Of a stretch of 64,000 bases of DNA, positions 1 to 8,912 are shown piece by piece. Made by a program: the position numbers and the translations under genes. This DNA comes from Marisediminicola antarctica (GTDB taxonomy: Bacteria; Actinomycetota; Actinomycetes; Actinomycetales; Microbacteriaceae): the NCBI RefSeq assembly GCF_009930795.1, contig NZ_CP017146.1, positions 930,001 to 994,000 of the forward strand. The letters run 5' to 3'. The notes below the pieces were generated by a model. The model saw only the letters and a list, made by a program, of their open reading frames with translations. It made no database searches and had not been told where the DNA came from. Every line of letters starts with the position of its first letter. Position 1 is the first letter of the stretch.

Positions 1-294
1 GACACCCTCGAGGGTGCCGAGGAATGGATCGCGAACTACGAGGCTGAGTTCGACGCCGCTCCCGGCCCGTACTCGACGCAGTCGTACGACGCGGTGCGTC
101 TGGCCGCCGAGGCGATCGAGACCGCCGGAAGCACCGACGGTGACGAGATCATCGCGGCGCTCGAGGGAATCAGCGGCTTCGACATGTTCTCCGGCCCGCT
201 GGAGTTCACTGACGAGCACACGCTCTCCAACGGCGGGTTCGTGATCCTCAAGATGGAGGGCGGCAAGTTCATCCTCGAGGACTCCCTGTCCTGA
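1..294 (+). CDS. Branched-chain amino-acid-type ABC transporter substrate-binding protein, C-terminal part
   Basis: Only the last 97 residues are in the window; the gene starts before base 1. The frame is open from base 1 to the TGA at 292-294. The tail contains the YSTQSYDAVRLAAEAIE segment typical of the C-terminal lobe of LivJ/LivK-type periplasmic-binding (Peripla_BP_6) proteins. In an actinobacterium this would be a lipoprotein on the outer face of the membrane that delivers substrate to the permeases encoded directly downstream. Ligand cannot be read from this part. The adjacent hydroxyproline genes make an imino acid a reasonable guess, but branched-chain amino acids or another amide are equally possible. 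Confidence 0.8.
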   Translation, partial: DTLEGAEEWIANYEAEFDAAPGPYSTQSYDAVRLAAEAIETAGSTDGDEIIAALEGISGFDMFSGPLEFTDEHTLSNGGFVILKMEGGKFILEDSLS

Positions 295-306
295 TCGTCT
301 GATTGA

Positions 307-350
307 CGGATGCCGCGGCCGGCGTCCCTGAGACCCGGCCGCGGCATCCG
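307..350 (+). terminator. Strong hairpin between binding protein and permease genes
   Basis: A perfect 16-bp inverted repeat (307-322 and 335-350) with a 12-nt loop starts 13 bases after the binding-protein stop codon. A short TCGTATT follows, with no real T-tract. Such a hairpin fits an intra-operon attenuator or 3' stabiliser that keeps the binding protein in excess over the membrane parts. That role is inferred. Confidence 0.6.
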
Positions 351-379
351 TCGTATTCCCCTCACTGGACAGGTACCTC

Positions 380-1273
380 ATGAGTCAAATCATCTGGGAC
401 GGGCTCTTCGTCGGCTCGTTCTATGCCCTGATCGCGCTGGGATACAGCATGGTCTACGGCATCATCAAGCTCCTCAACTTCGCCCACGGCGACCTGTACA
501 TGCTGGGAGCCTTCATCGGGTTCGCCGTGCTCGCGTCGTTCGGCGGACTCGCCACCTCGCTCGGGCTGTTCGCCCTGATCATCGTGATGATGCTGAGCAT
601 GGTGATCACAGGCACGGTCGGCGTGGTTATTGAGCGCCTCGCCTATAGACCGTTGCGGGGGGCCCCGCGATTAGCCGTGCTCATCACAGCGGTGGGCGCC
701 TCCTTCACACTCGAGTACGGCATCGCCGCCATCGCCGGTCCGAACCCCAGGGGATTCCCGATCCGGCTTACCGGCGACGTGTTCCTGGTGCTGGGCGCGC
801 GGGTGACCCTGCCCCAGATCGTGCTGATGATCATCGCCGGGTTGCTCATGATCGCGCTCGACACCTACATCCGCCGCACCTCGACCGGCCGCGCGATGCG
901 GGCGATCTCCCTCGACATGAAGGGAGCGCTGCTGATGGGAGTCAACGTGAACGCCGTGATCAGCCGCACCTTCTTCATCGGCTCGGCGCTGGCCGGAGCC
1001 GCCGGAGTGATGGCGGGGGCCTATTACGGCAAGATCGACTTCCTGATGGGCTTCATCATCGGCCTCAAGGCGTTCACGGCGGCCGTCATCGGCGGGATCG
1101 GCAACATCCGCGGGGCCATGCTCGGCGGCCTCGTGCTCGGCCTGATCGAGGCCTTCGGGTCTGAGCTCGTCGGCGGGCAGTGGCGCGACGCCTTCGCGTT
1201 CGCCGTGCTCATCCTCTTCCTGACCCTGCGCCCGACCGGAATCCTCGGCGAGCGCGTTACGGAGCGTGTCTGA
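380..1273 (+). CDS. livH: Branched-chain amino-acid-type ABC transporter permease (LivH family)
   Basis: A 297-residue, very hydrophobic integral membrane protein, the usual length for LivH. The family motif NFAHGD lies at residues 33-38 and a Gly-rich GGIGNIRGAMLGG loop, the probable contact with the ATPase, lies near residues 240-252. It should pair with LivM to form the transport path, with energy from LivG and LivF. The ATG at 380 is the only good start after the hairpin at 307-350. Its stop overlaps the start of the next permease, which implies translational coupling. Family assignment is firm; transported substrate is unknown. Confidence 0.92.
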   Translation: MSQIIWDGLFVGSFYALIALGYSMVYGIIKLLNFAHGDLYMLGAFIGFAVLASFGGLATSLGLFALIIVMMLSMVITGTVGVVIERLAYRPLRGAPRLAVLITAVGASFTLEYGIAAIAGPNPRGFPIRLTGDVFLVLGARVTLPQIVLMIIAGLLMIALDTYIRRTSTGRAMRAISLDMKGALLMGVNVNAVISRTFFIGSALAGAAGVMAGAYYGKIDFLMGFIIGLKAFTAAVIGGIGNIRGAMLGGLVLGLIEAFGSELVGGQWRDAFAFAVLILFLTLRPTGILGERVTERV

Positions 1274-2324
1274 CATGAGCGAGAACACCGACACCACCTT
1301 GGCGCCGCCCGCCCCGCCGAAGAAGAACACGCTGGGCGCCCGCATCACGGCAATCTTCGAGAACAAGTACATCGGCTGGCCCGCCCTCGGTATCGCCCTC
1401 GTGATGCCGTTCATCACGGCATCCGCCTATTCGCTCAACGTGATGACCACCGCGCTGATCTTCGTGGTGCTCGCGGCTGGCCTCAACATCGTCGTGGGCT
1501 ACTGCGGGCTGCTCGACCTCGGCTACATCGCCTTCCTCGCGGTGGGTGCGTACACCGCCGGCATTCTGTCGAAGATGTTCGAGCTGCCCGTCTTGTTCAC
1601 CCTTCCCGCGGTGATCGTGATGACGGTGCTTGCCGGGCTCCTCATCGGGGCCCCGACTCTGCGGCTGCGCAGCGACTACCTCGCGATCGTCACGCTCGGT
1701 TTTGGTGAGATCACCCGCATCACCGCCAACAACCTCCAGGTGACCGGCGGACCGTCGGGAATCTTCGGCATCCCCAGCTTCCTCACGATCGGCGAACTCG
1801 ACCTCCAGCAGCCGGTGATCTTCTACTACATCACCGTGCTGATCGTGGCGGGGCTCGTTCTCGCGGCAGCGCGGCTGGGCAAGTCCCGTCTGGGCCGGGC
1901 CTGGCGCTACGTCAAGGAGGACGAGGACGCCGCCGAGGCGATGGGCATCCACACCTACAAGGTAAAGCTGCTCGCCTACATCTTCGGCGCAGTGTGGGGC
2001 GGGTTCGCCGGCATCCTGTTCGCCTCGCACCTGTCGGCCGTGTCGCCGCAGAGCTTCCTGTTCCTGCAGTCCGCCCTCGTGCTCATGGCGGTCGTGCTCG
2101 GCGGTATGGGCAACATGAAGGGAGTCGTCATCGGCGCCCTCGTGATCAGCCTGCTGCCCGAACTGCTCCGTGACTTCGCCGAGTACCGCTACCTCGTCTT
2201 CGGTGTGCTGCTCGTCGTCGTCATGGTGTTCCGCCCGCAGGGCTTCTGGCCGGCCAGGGGGCACGAACCCGAGCGCAAGATGACCGCGGTGGATGCCGCC
2301 GTGGCCGAGGGGAGAAGCCGATGA
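1266..2324 (+). CDS. livM: Branched-chain amino-acid-type ABC transporter permease (LivM family)
   Basis: A 352-residue polytopic membrane protein. It shows the LivM signatures DLGYIAFLAVGAY in the N-terminal half, RSDYLAIVTLGFGEITR in the middle and the GGMGNMKG coupling loop near the C-terminus. GTG at 1266 overlaps the livH stop by 8 bases; an ATG three codons later at 1275 (MSENTDTT) is an equally good candidate. The last bases overlap livG (ATGA-type junction at 2321), so the four transporter genes are read as one unit. It is the second permease of the heterodimer. Confidence 0.92.
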   Translation: MSDMSENTDTTLAPPAPPKKNTLGARITAIFENKYIGWPALGIALVMPFITASAYSLNVMTTALIFVVLAAGLNIVVGYCGLLDLGYIAFLAVGAYTAGILSKMFELPVLFTLPAVIVMTVLAGLLIGAPTLRLRSDYLAIVTLGFGEITRITANNLQVTGGPSGIFGIPSFLTIGELDLQQPVIFYYITVLIVAGLVLAAARLGKSRLGRAWRYVKEDEDAAEAMGIHTYKVKLLAYIFGAVWGGFAGILFASHLSAVSPQSFLFLQSALVLMAVVLGGMGNMKGVVIGALVISLLPELLRDFAEYRYLVFGVLLVVVMVFRPQGFWPARGHEPERKMTAVDAAVAEGRSR

Positions 2325-3115
2325 GCGCCGTGCTCGAGGTCACCGACCTGCAAATCCAGTTCGGCGGGGTCAAGGCCGTCGACGGTCTCTCGTTCGTCGC
2401 CAATGCCAAGGAGATCATCGCCGTCATCGGCCCGAACGGGGCAGGCAAGACGTCGGCGTTCAACTGCATCACCGGCTTCTACAAGCCCACCGGCGGCAGT
2501 GTGAAGCTCAACGGCGCCGAGATCACCGGCAAGCGCCCGGCCGACATCGCCTCGGGGGGAGTCTCGCGAACGTTCCAGAACCTGAGGCTGTTCCCCGACC
2601 TCACCGTGCTCGACAACGTGCGTGCCGGCATGCACCTCTACGGTGGCCAGAACTTCCTCGACGCGATCTTCCATACCCCGCGGTTCAAGCGCAGCGAGGC
2701 TCTCTACACCGACGAGGCCCACTACTGGCTCGACTTCGTCGGTTACAAGGGCGAGCGCGGCGTGCCGATTCGCAACCTGGCCTACGGCCAGCAGAAGCAG
2801 GTGGAGATCGCCCGGGCTCTCGCCCGCAAGGCAGAGCTGCTCCTGCTCGACGAGCCCGCTGCGGGGCTCAACCACAACGAGAAGCAGACGCTGCTCGAGC
2901 TCGTGCGGCGCATCCGCGACCTCGGCACCGCTGTCGTGCTCATCGAGCACGACATGGGCCTGGTGATGGAGGTCTCGGAGCGCATCGTGGTGATGAACTT
3001 CGGCAAGGAGATTGCCGAGGGAACCCCCGCAGAGGTGAAGGCGAACCCCTCCGTGATCGAGGCGTACCTCGGCAAAGACGACGAAGAGGAGGTGCCCTCT
3101 CGTGGCGATGCTTGA
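2321..3115 (+). CDS. livG: Branched-chain amino-acid-type ABC transporter ATP-binding protein (LivG family)
   Basis: A 264-residue ABC ATPase. Walker A GPNGAGKT is at residues 37-44, the signature-like LAYGQQ at 153-158 and Walker B LLLLDEP at 173-179. The LivG-type insert after the Q-loop (FQNLRLFPDLTVLDNV, about 85-100) is present. The ATG at 2321 overlaps the livM stop by four bases. The protein would form the cytoplasmic ATPase heterodimer with LivF. The signature is LAYGQQ rather than LSGGQQ, a variation common in LivG. Confidence 0.93.
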   Translation: MSAVLEVTDLQIQFGGVKAVDGLSFVANAKEIIAVIGPNGAGKTSAFNCITGFYKPTGGSVKLNGAEITGKRPADIASGGVSRTFQNLRLFPDLTVLDNVRAGMHLYGGQNFLDAIFHTPRFKRSEALYTDEAHYWLDFVGYKGERGVPIRNLAYGQQKQVEIARALARKAELLLLDEPAAGLNHNEKQTLLELVRRIRDLGTAVVLIEHDMGLVMEVSERIVVMNFGKEIAEGTPAEVKANPSVIEAYLGKDDEEEVPSRGDA

Positions 3116-3812
3116 ATTCGACAACGTCGAGGTGTTCTACGGCAAGGTGCAGGCACTGCGCGGAATAAGCCTGCGGGTTGACGAGGGCGAGATCGTCGCC
3201 CTGCTCGGCAACAACGGGGCCGGCAAGTCGACGACGCTCTCGACGGCGTCCGCCATCGTGCGCGCCACGTCCGGCACGGTGACCTTCGACGGCGCCGACA
3301 TCTCCAAGGCGCACCCGTGGAACGTGGTCGGCGCGGGTCTCATCCACGTGCCGGAGGGTCGTCGCATCTTCAGCACCCTCTCGGTGCTCGAGAACCTCCA
3401 GCTCGGCGGCTACCTCGTGAAGGAGCGCGGCGTCGTGGCCAAGCGGATCGAGCAGGTGTTCGAGCTTTTGCCGCTGCTCGCGGAACGCCGCGCTCAGCAT
3501 GGCGGAACGCTGTCGGGCGGAGAGCAGCAGATGCTCGCAATCGGGCGGGCGCTCGTGGCCGGTCCGAAGATGCTCATGCTTGACGAGCCGTCGATGGGGC
3601 TGGCCCCGCTCATTGTCGCGCAGGTGATGCAGGTCATCAGCGACATCCGCGACCAGGGCACGACCGTGCTGCTCGTCGAGCAGAACGCCCGCGCCGCGCT
3701 CAAGGTCACCGACCGCGCCTACGTGATCGAAGAAGGCGCGACCACGCTGGAGGGTCGTGCATCCGACCTCATTGCGGATTCCCGCATCATCGACGCCTAC
3801 CTTGGCGCGTGA
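3102..3812 (+). CDS. livF: Branched-chain amino-acid-type ABC transporter ATP-binding protein (LivF family)
   Basis: A 236-residue ABC ATPase with Walker A GNNGAGKS (36-43), signature LSGGEQQ (137-143) and Walker B LMLDEP (158-163); its length is normal for LivF. The start is GTG at 3102, inside the 3' end of livG, because AGGAGG at about 3087-3092 lies 9 bases upstream. An ATG at 3108 is the alternative. It is the last gene of the transporter unit. The next gene is 69 bases away, with an operator-like palindrome between them. Confidence 0.93.
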   Translation: MAMLEFDNVEVFYGKVQALRGISLRVDEGEIVALLGNNGAGKSTTLSTASAIVRATSGTVTFDGADISKAHPWNVVGAGLIHVPEGRRIFSTLSVLENLQLGGYLVKERGVVAKRIEQVFELLPLLAERRAQHGGTLSGGEQQMLAIGRALVAGPKMLMLDEPSMGLAPLIVAQVMQVISDIRDQGTTVLLVEQNARAALKVTDRAYVIEEGATTLEGRASDLIADSRIIDAYLGA

Positions 3813-3840
3813 CCGGTTTCTCGATCCCGACCGGCGCCAG

Positions 3841-3857
3841 TAGTGTGTAACATACTA
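3841..3857. promoter_or_regulatory. Palindromic operator-like site before the hydroxyproline genes
   Basis: TAGTGTGTAACATACTA is an almost perfect 17-bp palindrome: 8-base arms around a central A with one mismatch. It lies 24 bases upstream of the ATG at 3882 and just before the ribosome-binding site. The GT-n-AC core matches the style of sites bound by GntR-family regulators of the FadR/FCD group, which often control sugar-acid and amino-acid degradation. No such regulator is in the window, so the partner is inferred. Confidence 0.5.
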
Positions 3858-3881
3858 TAAGTCGATCGGAAGGAGAGGCGT

Positions 3882-5069
3882 ATGGCGAACGATGTCATCG
3901 TGATCGGCGCGGGCATCATCGGTGCCGCCTGCGCCCGGGCCCTCGCGGTCGCCGGGGTCGCGGTCACCGTGGTCGATCGCGGCACGACCGCAAGTGGCAC
4001 CTCCGCCGCCTGCGAAGGCAACCTTCTCGTCTCCGACAAGGGCCCGGGCCACGAGCTCCAGCTCGCCCAGTACGCGTCCTCCCTCTGGGACGGCACCGTC
4101 GCCCGCCTCCGCGAGGAGCTCGGTCGGGGATTCCCCTCGCTCGAATTCGACCGCAAGGGCGGCTTGGTCGTCGCCACGACCGCCGCGGGCGCCGGCCCGC
4201 TGCTCGACTTCGCGGCGCTGCAGCGAGGCGCGGGAGTCGAGGCGCGGGTGCTCGACGCTGCCGAGGCCAGGGAGCTTGAACCCGACCTGACCGACTCGTT
4301 CCAGGCTGCTGTGTTCTACCCGGAGGACGCCCAGGTGCAGCCGGCCATCGCGACCGACGCCCTCATGGCATCCGCCCAGCAGTATGGCGCGCGGCTGCTC
4401 GAGAACACCGCCGCGACCGGCGGCATCCGCGATTCGTCCGGCGCCCTCGTCGGGGTTCACACGCCGCAGGGCCCGCTGCGCGCCTCGCGCGTGCTCATCG
4501 CCGCCGGCCCCTGGTCGGGCGAGGTCGCCGAGCTGCTCGGCGTCGCGCTGCCCGTGCGCCCGCGCCGCGGCGAGCTGCTCGTGACCTCGCGCATGCCGCA
4601 CCGCATCTTCCACAAGGTCTACGACGGCGACTACGTGGGAGCCGTGGGGTCGGATGCCGGCGACCTGCAGACCTCGAGCGTCGTCGAGTCCACCGCCGCT
4701 GGCACCGTGCTGATCGGGTCGTCCCGGCAGCAGAAGGGCTTCGACTCGCGGCTCGAGGTCGAGGTGCTCGGCCAGCTCGCCGCGAAGGCGCTCAGGCTGT
4801 TCCCGTTCCTCGCCGGAGCCCAGGTGATGCGCAGCTACGGCGGCTTCCGCCCCTTCATGCCCGACCACCTCCCGCTCATCGGTGAGGACCCGCGCCTGCC
4901 CGGACTCTGGCACGCGACAGGCCACGAGGGCGCGGGCATCGGCCTGAGTCTCGCGACCGCGGAGCTGGTGCGCGACCTCATGCTCGGAACTCCGACCCGC
5001 ATCGACGCGGCTCCGTTCCAGGCATCCCGCGCCTCGCTGCTGCCGCACCTCACCGGGGTGGCGGCGTGA
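3882..5069 (+). CDS. FAD-dependent oxidoreductase, probable catalytic subunit of D-hydroxyproline dehydrogenase
   Basis: A 395-residue protein of the DAO/D-amino-acid-dehydrogenase family. The FAD-binding GAGIIG motif is at residues 9-14, and the C-terminal GLWHATGHEGAGIGLS segment is typical of the family. The start is supported by AGGAG 8 bases upstream. Next to a small 2Fe-2S protein and a second flavoprotein with a BFD-type cluster, it resembles the three-component D-hydroxyproline dehydrogenases of bacterial hydroxyproline operons, which oxidise cis-4-hydroxy-D-proline to 1-pyrroline-4-hydroxy-2-carboxylate. Substrate is inferred from the neighbours. A sarcosine- or D-proline-type dehydrogenase is the alternative. 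Confidence 0.8.
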   Translation: MANDVIVIGAGIIGAACARALAVAGVAVTVVDRGTTASGTSAACEGNLLVSDKGPGHELQLAQYASSLWDGTVARLREELGRGFPSLEFDRKGGLVVATTAAGAGPLLDFAALQRGAGVEARVLDAAEARELEPDLTDSFQAAVFYPEDAQVQPAIATDALMASAQQYGARLLENTAATGGIRDSSGALVGVHTPQGPLRASRVLIAAGPWSGEVAELLGVALPVRPRRGELLVTSRMPHRIFHKVYDGDYVGAVGSDAGDLQTSSVVESTAAGTVLIGSSRQQKGFDSRLEVEVLGQLAAKALRLFPFLAGAQVMRSYGGFRPFMPDHLPLIGEDPRLPGLWHATGHEGAGIGLSLATAELVRDLMLGTPTRIDAAPFQASRASLLPHLTGVAA

Positions 5070-5413
5070 GCCCGCGGATGCTGCCGGCGGGCGACGACCC
5101 GATCCGCCCCGCAGCCTCGACCCCGGTCGCCATCACCCTCGATGGGGAGCGCCTCGAGGGCATCGCCGGGCAGAGCATCGCCGGGGTGATCCTCGCCAGC
5201 GGGCAGCTCGGCTTCCGCCGCACCTCCGCCGCGGGCCGCCCGCGGGGCATCTTCTGCGGAATCGGCGTCTGTTTCGACTGCATGGTCGAGGTCGACGGCG
5301 CCAGGGACGTGCGCGCCTGCCAGCGCCGTGCGGTCGACGGCAACGCGGTCACAACCCAGCACGACGCGCTTCCGGTGCCGCCGAGCTCGGAGCGGGGCGG
5401 CAGCGATGACTGA
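5066..5413 (+). CDS. Small 2Fe-2S-binding subunit of the amino-acid dehydrogenase
   Basis: A 115-residue ferredoxin-like protein (Fer2_4 type, as in HcnA and the SoxA N-terminus). Cluster ligands are visible as C64, C69, C72 and C85 (Cx4Cx2Cx12C). The GTG at 5066 overlaps the stop of the preceding flavoprotein (GTGA) and the end overlaps the next gene, so the three subunits appear to be made together. Its role would be to pass electrons between the two flavoproteins. It has no other domain. Confidence 0.85.
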   Translation: MSPRMLPAGDDPIRPAASTPVAITLDGERLEGIAGQSIAGVILASGQLGFRRTSAAGRPRGIFCGIGVCFDCMVEVDGARDVRACQRRAVDGNAVTTQHDALPVPPSSERGGSDD

Positions 5414-6902
5414 GGTGCTCATCATCGGCGCCGGACCCGCGGGGCTCGCCGCTGCGCGCGCGGCCCGGCGGCGCGGCGCATCCGTCGTCGTCCTCGACTC
5501 GAGCGACCAGCTCGGCGGCCAGTACTGGCGCCACCTCCCGGCCGAGCGCCCGTCCGCGCGGGAGCACACCCTGCACCACCACTTCCGGCAGTTCGAGGCC
5601 CTGAGCCGCGAGCTCGACGACGACGCCGGATGCCGCATCCTGCGCAACGCCCAGGTCTGGGCGATCGAGCAGGGCGGTGGGTCGGGCGCATCCGCCACCG
5701 CCGGCACCCTCCCGGGCGCATCCGCGGGGCCAGGCACCGTTCACGTGCTCCTCGGCGAGCCCGACGGAGCGAACCGGGAGCGCCTCGTCTTTCGCCCTGA
5801 CCGTATTGTGCTCGCCACCGGCGCACACGACCGCACCCTGCCCTTCCCCGGCTGGGACCTCCCCGGGGTCTTCACCGGCGGTGCCGCGCAGGCCCTCGCC
5901 AAGGGAGAGCGCATCGTCGTCGGCGACCGTGTTGTCGTGGCCGGCGCCGGACCGTTCCTGCTTCCCGTCGCCGCCGCGCTCGCGAAGACCGGATCGGGAG
6001 TTGTCGGGGTCTTCGAGGCCAGCGGCGCCCCCGCCCTCGCCCGCGGCTGGCTGCCCCGGCCCTGGCAGCTCGTCAGCGCGGGCGGCAAGGCACTCGAGCT
6101 TGCCGGCTACGTTGCAGGGCAGCTCCGGCACCGCATCCCCTACTCCACGGGCCGCGCGGTCGTCGCCGCACACGGAACCGACCGGGTCGAGGCGGTCACG
6201 ATCGCCGACGTCGACGCCGACTGGGTGCCAATCCCCGGCACCAGACGGCGCATCGCCGCGGATGCCGTGTGCGTCAGCCACGGGTTCACCCCGAGACTCG
6301 AACTCGCCATCGCCGCCGGCTGCGCGCTCAGCCCGGAGCGCTTCGTCACGGTCGACGACGGCCAGCAGACCACGGTCGCGGGCGTCTACGCCGCGGGCGA
6401 GATCACCGGAATCGGCGGCGTCGACCTCGCGCTGGCCGAGGGCGAGGTGGCCGGGCACGTCGCGGCGGGAGGTGCCGCCTCTGACCCGTCGGTCGGCGGG
6501 GCCGTCCGCCGCCGCCGGGTGTTCGCGAGCTTCGCGCGCCGCATCGAGGCCGCCCACGGCATCCGTCCCGGCTGGCCCGCCATGCTCGAGTCCGACACCA
6601 TCGTCTGCCGCTGCGAAGAGGTGACCTACGGCCGCCTCTGCAGGGTCGCCGACAGCACCGCCTCCCGGTCGCTGCGCGCGCTGAAGCTCAGCACCCGCGC
6701 CGGCCTCGGCATCTGTCAGGGCCGCATCTGCGGGCGATCCGTCGAGGAGCTGCTTCAGGCGCGCACCGGCGGTCTCGGCGATGGCTCGTCCACTGACCGC
6801 CGGCCCATCGCCGCGCCCATCCGACTTGGGGAACTCGCCGCGGGAACCACCGCGCACCCCGACACCTACGACCTGGCCGATGAAGCGAAAGGGACGCAAT
6901 GA
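5406..6902 (+). CDS. NAD(P)/FAD-dependent oxidoreductase with BFD-like 2Fe-2S domain, dehydrogenase subunit
   Basis: A 498-residue flavoprotein. The dinucleotide motif GAGPAG is at residues 8-13, a second nucleotide-binding motif (VVAGAGPFLLP) lies mid-protein, and four C-terminal cysteines (VCRCEE then CQGRIC, about residues 401-441) form the BFD-like cluster. I chose ATG at 5406 because it overlaps the previous stop and begins directly before the FAD fold; an upstream in-frame start at 5328 would add 26 unlikely residues. The architecture matches HcnB and the large subunit of three-part hydroxyproline dehydrogenases. Confidence 0.85.
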   Translation: MTEVLIIGAGPAGLAAARAARRRGASVVVLDSSDQLGGQYWRHLPAERPSAREHTLHHHFRQFEALSRELDDDAGCRILRNAQVWAIEQGGGSGASATAGTLPGASAGPGTVHVLLGEPDGANRERLVFRPDRIVLATGAHDRTLPFPGWDLPGVFTGGAAQALAKGERIVVGDRVVVAGAGPFLLPVAAALAKTGSGVVGVFEASGAPALARGWLPRPWQLVSAGGKALELAGYVAGQLRHRIPYSTGRAVVAAHGTDRVEAVTIADVDADWVPIPGTRRRIAADAVCVSHGFTPRLELAIAAGCALSPERFVTVDDGQQTTVAGVYAAGEITGIGGVDLALAEGEVAGHVAAGGAASDPSVGGAVRRRRVFASFARRIEAAHGIRPGWPAMLESDTIVCRCEEVTYGRLCRVADSTASRSLRALKLSTRAGLGICQGRICGRSVEELLQARTGGLGDGSSTDRRPIAAPIRLGELAAGTTAHPDTYDLADEAKGTQ

Positions 6903-7819
6903 CCGACAAAACATTCGACTTGGGAGGCGTCATCGTCGCGACCACCCTCGCCTTCAAGGACGACGCCTCGGCGCCCGGCGGCCTCGCCGTCGACTACGAC
7001 AAATTCGCGGCGCACTGCGACTGGCTCATCAACAACGGATGCCGCGGCGTGGGCCCCAACGGGTCGCTCGGCGAGTACTCCTCCCTCACCGACGAGGAGC
7101 GCCGCAAGGTCGTTCAGGTCGCCGTCGAGACTGTCGGCGACCGCGGTCTCGTCGTCGCGGGAGTGCACGGCGTCGGCTGGCACCAGGCCAGGAAGTGGGC
7201 CGAGTATGCCCAGGAGGACGGCGCCGACGGCGTGCTGCTGCTCCCGCCGACGATCTACCGGGCGAATGAGTCGGAGGTCATCGAGCACTACACGAGGGTC
7301 GCCGAGGTCGGGATGCCGATCATGGCCTATAACAACCCCTTCGACACCAAGGTCGATCTTGTGCCCTCGCTCGTCGCGAAGCTCGCCGAAATCCCGGAGG
7401 TCGTGGCGATAAAGGAGTTCTCGGCCGATATTCGCCGGGTGCTCGAGATCAAGGAGCTGTGCGACATCGACGTCATCTGCGGCGCCGACGACCTGCTGTT
7501 CGAGTCGCTTGTGGCGGGCGCGACGGGCTGGTTCGCCGGATACCCGAACGCGTTCCCGCGCGAGGCCGTCGAGATCTATGACCTCGTCAAGGCCGGCCGC
7601 ATCGACGACGCCCTCGAGATTTATCGGATGCTCGTCGCGGTGTTCCGCTGGGACTCGAAGACCGAGTTCGTGCAGGCCATCAAGCTCTCGGTCGACATGG
7701 CCGGCGGCAGCTACGGCGGCGCGACCCGTCCGCCGCGCGGCCCGCTGAGCCCGGAGAACGAGGCGCAGGTGCGCGCGGACACACAGCGCGCTCTCGACTT
7801 CCTCGCCGCCCGTCGCTAG
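6899..7819 (+). CDS. DHDPS-family lyase, probable 1-pyrroline-4-hydroxy-2-carboxylate deaminase
   Basis: A 306-residue TIM-barrel enzyme of the dihydrodipicolinate synthase/NAL family. The Schiff-base lysine is K172 in VVAIKEFS and the conserved tyrosine is Y144 in MAYNNP. ATG at 6899 overlaps the preceding stop and follows AAAGGGA. In hydroxyproline operons this family removes ammonia and water from the pyrroline intermediate to give 2-oxoglutarate semialdehyde. Position between the dehydrogenase genes and the epimerase supports that role. True dihydrodipicolinate synthase is unlikely here because the setting is catabolic. Confidence 0.82.
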   Translation: MTDKTFDLGGVIVATTLAFKDDASAPGGLAVDYDKFAAHCDWLINNGCRGVGPNGSLGEYSSLTDEERRKVVQVAVETVGDRGLVVAGVHGVGWHQARKWAEYAQEDGADGVLLLPPTIYRANESEVIEHYTRVAEVGMPIMAYNNPFDTKVDLVPSLVAKLAEIPEVVAIKEFSADIRRVLEIKELCDIDVICGADDLLFESLVAGATGWFAGYPNAFPREAVEIYDLVKAGRIDDALEIYRMLVAVFRWDSKTEFVQAIKLSVDMAGGSYGGATRPPRGPLSPENEAQVRADTQRALDFLAARR

Positions 7820-7882
7820 GTGTATCTGACCAATCTTGAGGTGATGTGACCGGATCCCCGGTCGCAGTGAAAGGATTGCCCG

Positions 7883-8884
7883 ATGCGAAGCACCCGCATG
7901 CTCACCGCCGTCGACTCCCACACCGAGGGGATGCCGACCCGTGTCATCACGGGCGGCGTGGGCGTGATCCCCGGCGCGACCATGAACGAGAAGCGCCTGC
8001 ACTTCATCGAGCACCTCGATGACATCCGGCTCTTCCTCATGAACGAGCCGCGCGGGCATCCGGCGATGAGCGGCGCGATCCTGCAGCCGTCGACGAGACC
8101 CGACGCTGAGTGGGGCGTGATCTACATCGAGGTCTCCGGATGCCTGCCGATGTGCGGCCACGGCACGATCGGCGTCGCCACCGTGCTTGTCGAGACCGGA
8201 ATGGTCGAGGTCGTCGAACCGGTCACCACGATCCGGCTGGACACCCCAGCCGGACTCGTCATCGCACGGGTGGCCGTGCGCGACGGCCACGCAGACTCCG
8301 TCACGATCGAGAACGTGCCCTCCTACAGCGTGCGGCTCGACGCGACCGTCGAGGTGCCTGGCTTCGGCAACGTGCCGTACAGCCTCGCGTTCGGTGGAAA
8401 CTTTTACGCGATGGTCGACCTCGACGCCGTCGGACTGGAGTTCGACCGTTCTCAGCAGCCGGAGATCCTCGCGGCCGGCCTGGCCATCATGGCCGCGATC
8501 AACGAGTCCGATCCGCCGTCGCATCCGACGATCGACGGCGTTGATCACTGCCACCACGTCGAGTTCATCGCCCCCGGATCGGATGCCATCTTCAGCCGGC
8601 ACGCGATGGCGATCTATCCTGGCTGGTTCGACCGGTCGCCGTGCGGCACCGGCACCTCGGCGCGCATGGCCGAGCTCTGGGCGCGCGGCGAGCTCGCACT
8701 CGACACCGACTTCGTCAATGAGTCGTTCATCGGGTCGATCTTCGTCGGCCGGCTGATCAAGGAGACGACGGTGGAGGGCATCCCCGCCGTCATCCCCACC
8801 ATCACCGGGAGGGCCTGGGTCACTGGAATCGGGCAGTACCTGCTCGATCCAAGCGACCCGTTCCCGACCGGGTTCCAGTTCTGA
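7883..8884 (+). CDS. Proline racemase-family enzyme, probable 4-hydroxyproline 2-epimerase
   Basis: A 333-residue member of the proline racemase family. Both catalytic cysteines are present: C91 in MCGHGTIG and C254 in DRSPCGTG. The Cys/Cys pair separates it from trans-3-hydroxyproline dehydratases, which lack one or both. It should convert trans-4-hydroxy-L-proline to the cis-D epimer, the substrate of the upstream dehydrogenase. AAAGGA lies 7 bases before the ATG. A spacer of 63 bases separates it from the deaminase, with a small GC hairpin near 7848. Proline racemase activity cannot be excluded from sequence. Confidence 0.85.
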   Translation: MRSTRMLTAVDSHTEGMPTRVITGGVGVIPGATMNEKRLHFIEHLDDIRLFLMNEPRGHPAMSGAILQPSTRPDAEWGVIYIEVSGCLPMCGHGTIGVATVLVETGMVEVVEPVTTIRLDTPAGLVIARVAVRDGHADSVTIENVPSYSVRLDATVEVPGFGNVPYSLAFGGNFYAMVDLDAVGLEFDRSQQPEILAAGLAIMAAINESDPPSHPTIDGVDHCHHVEFIAPGSDAIFSRHAMAIYPGWFDRSPCGTGTSARMAELWARGELALDTDFVNESFIGSIFVGRLIKETTVEGIPAVIPTITGRAWVTGIGQYLLDPSDPFPTGFQF

Positions 8885-8912
8885 TTTGTAGCATCCGACC
8901 GTGAGGAGCACC

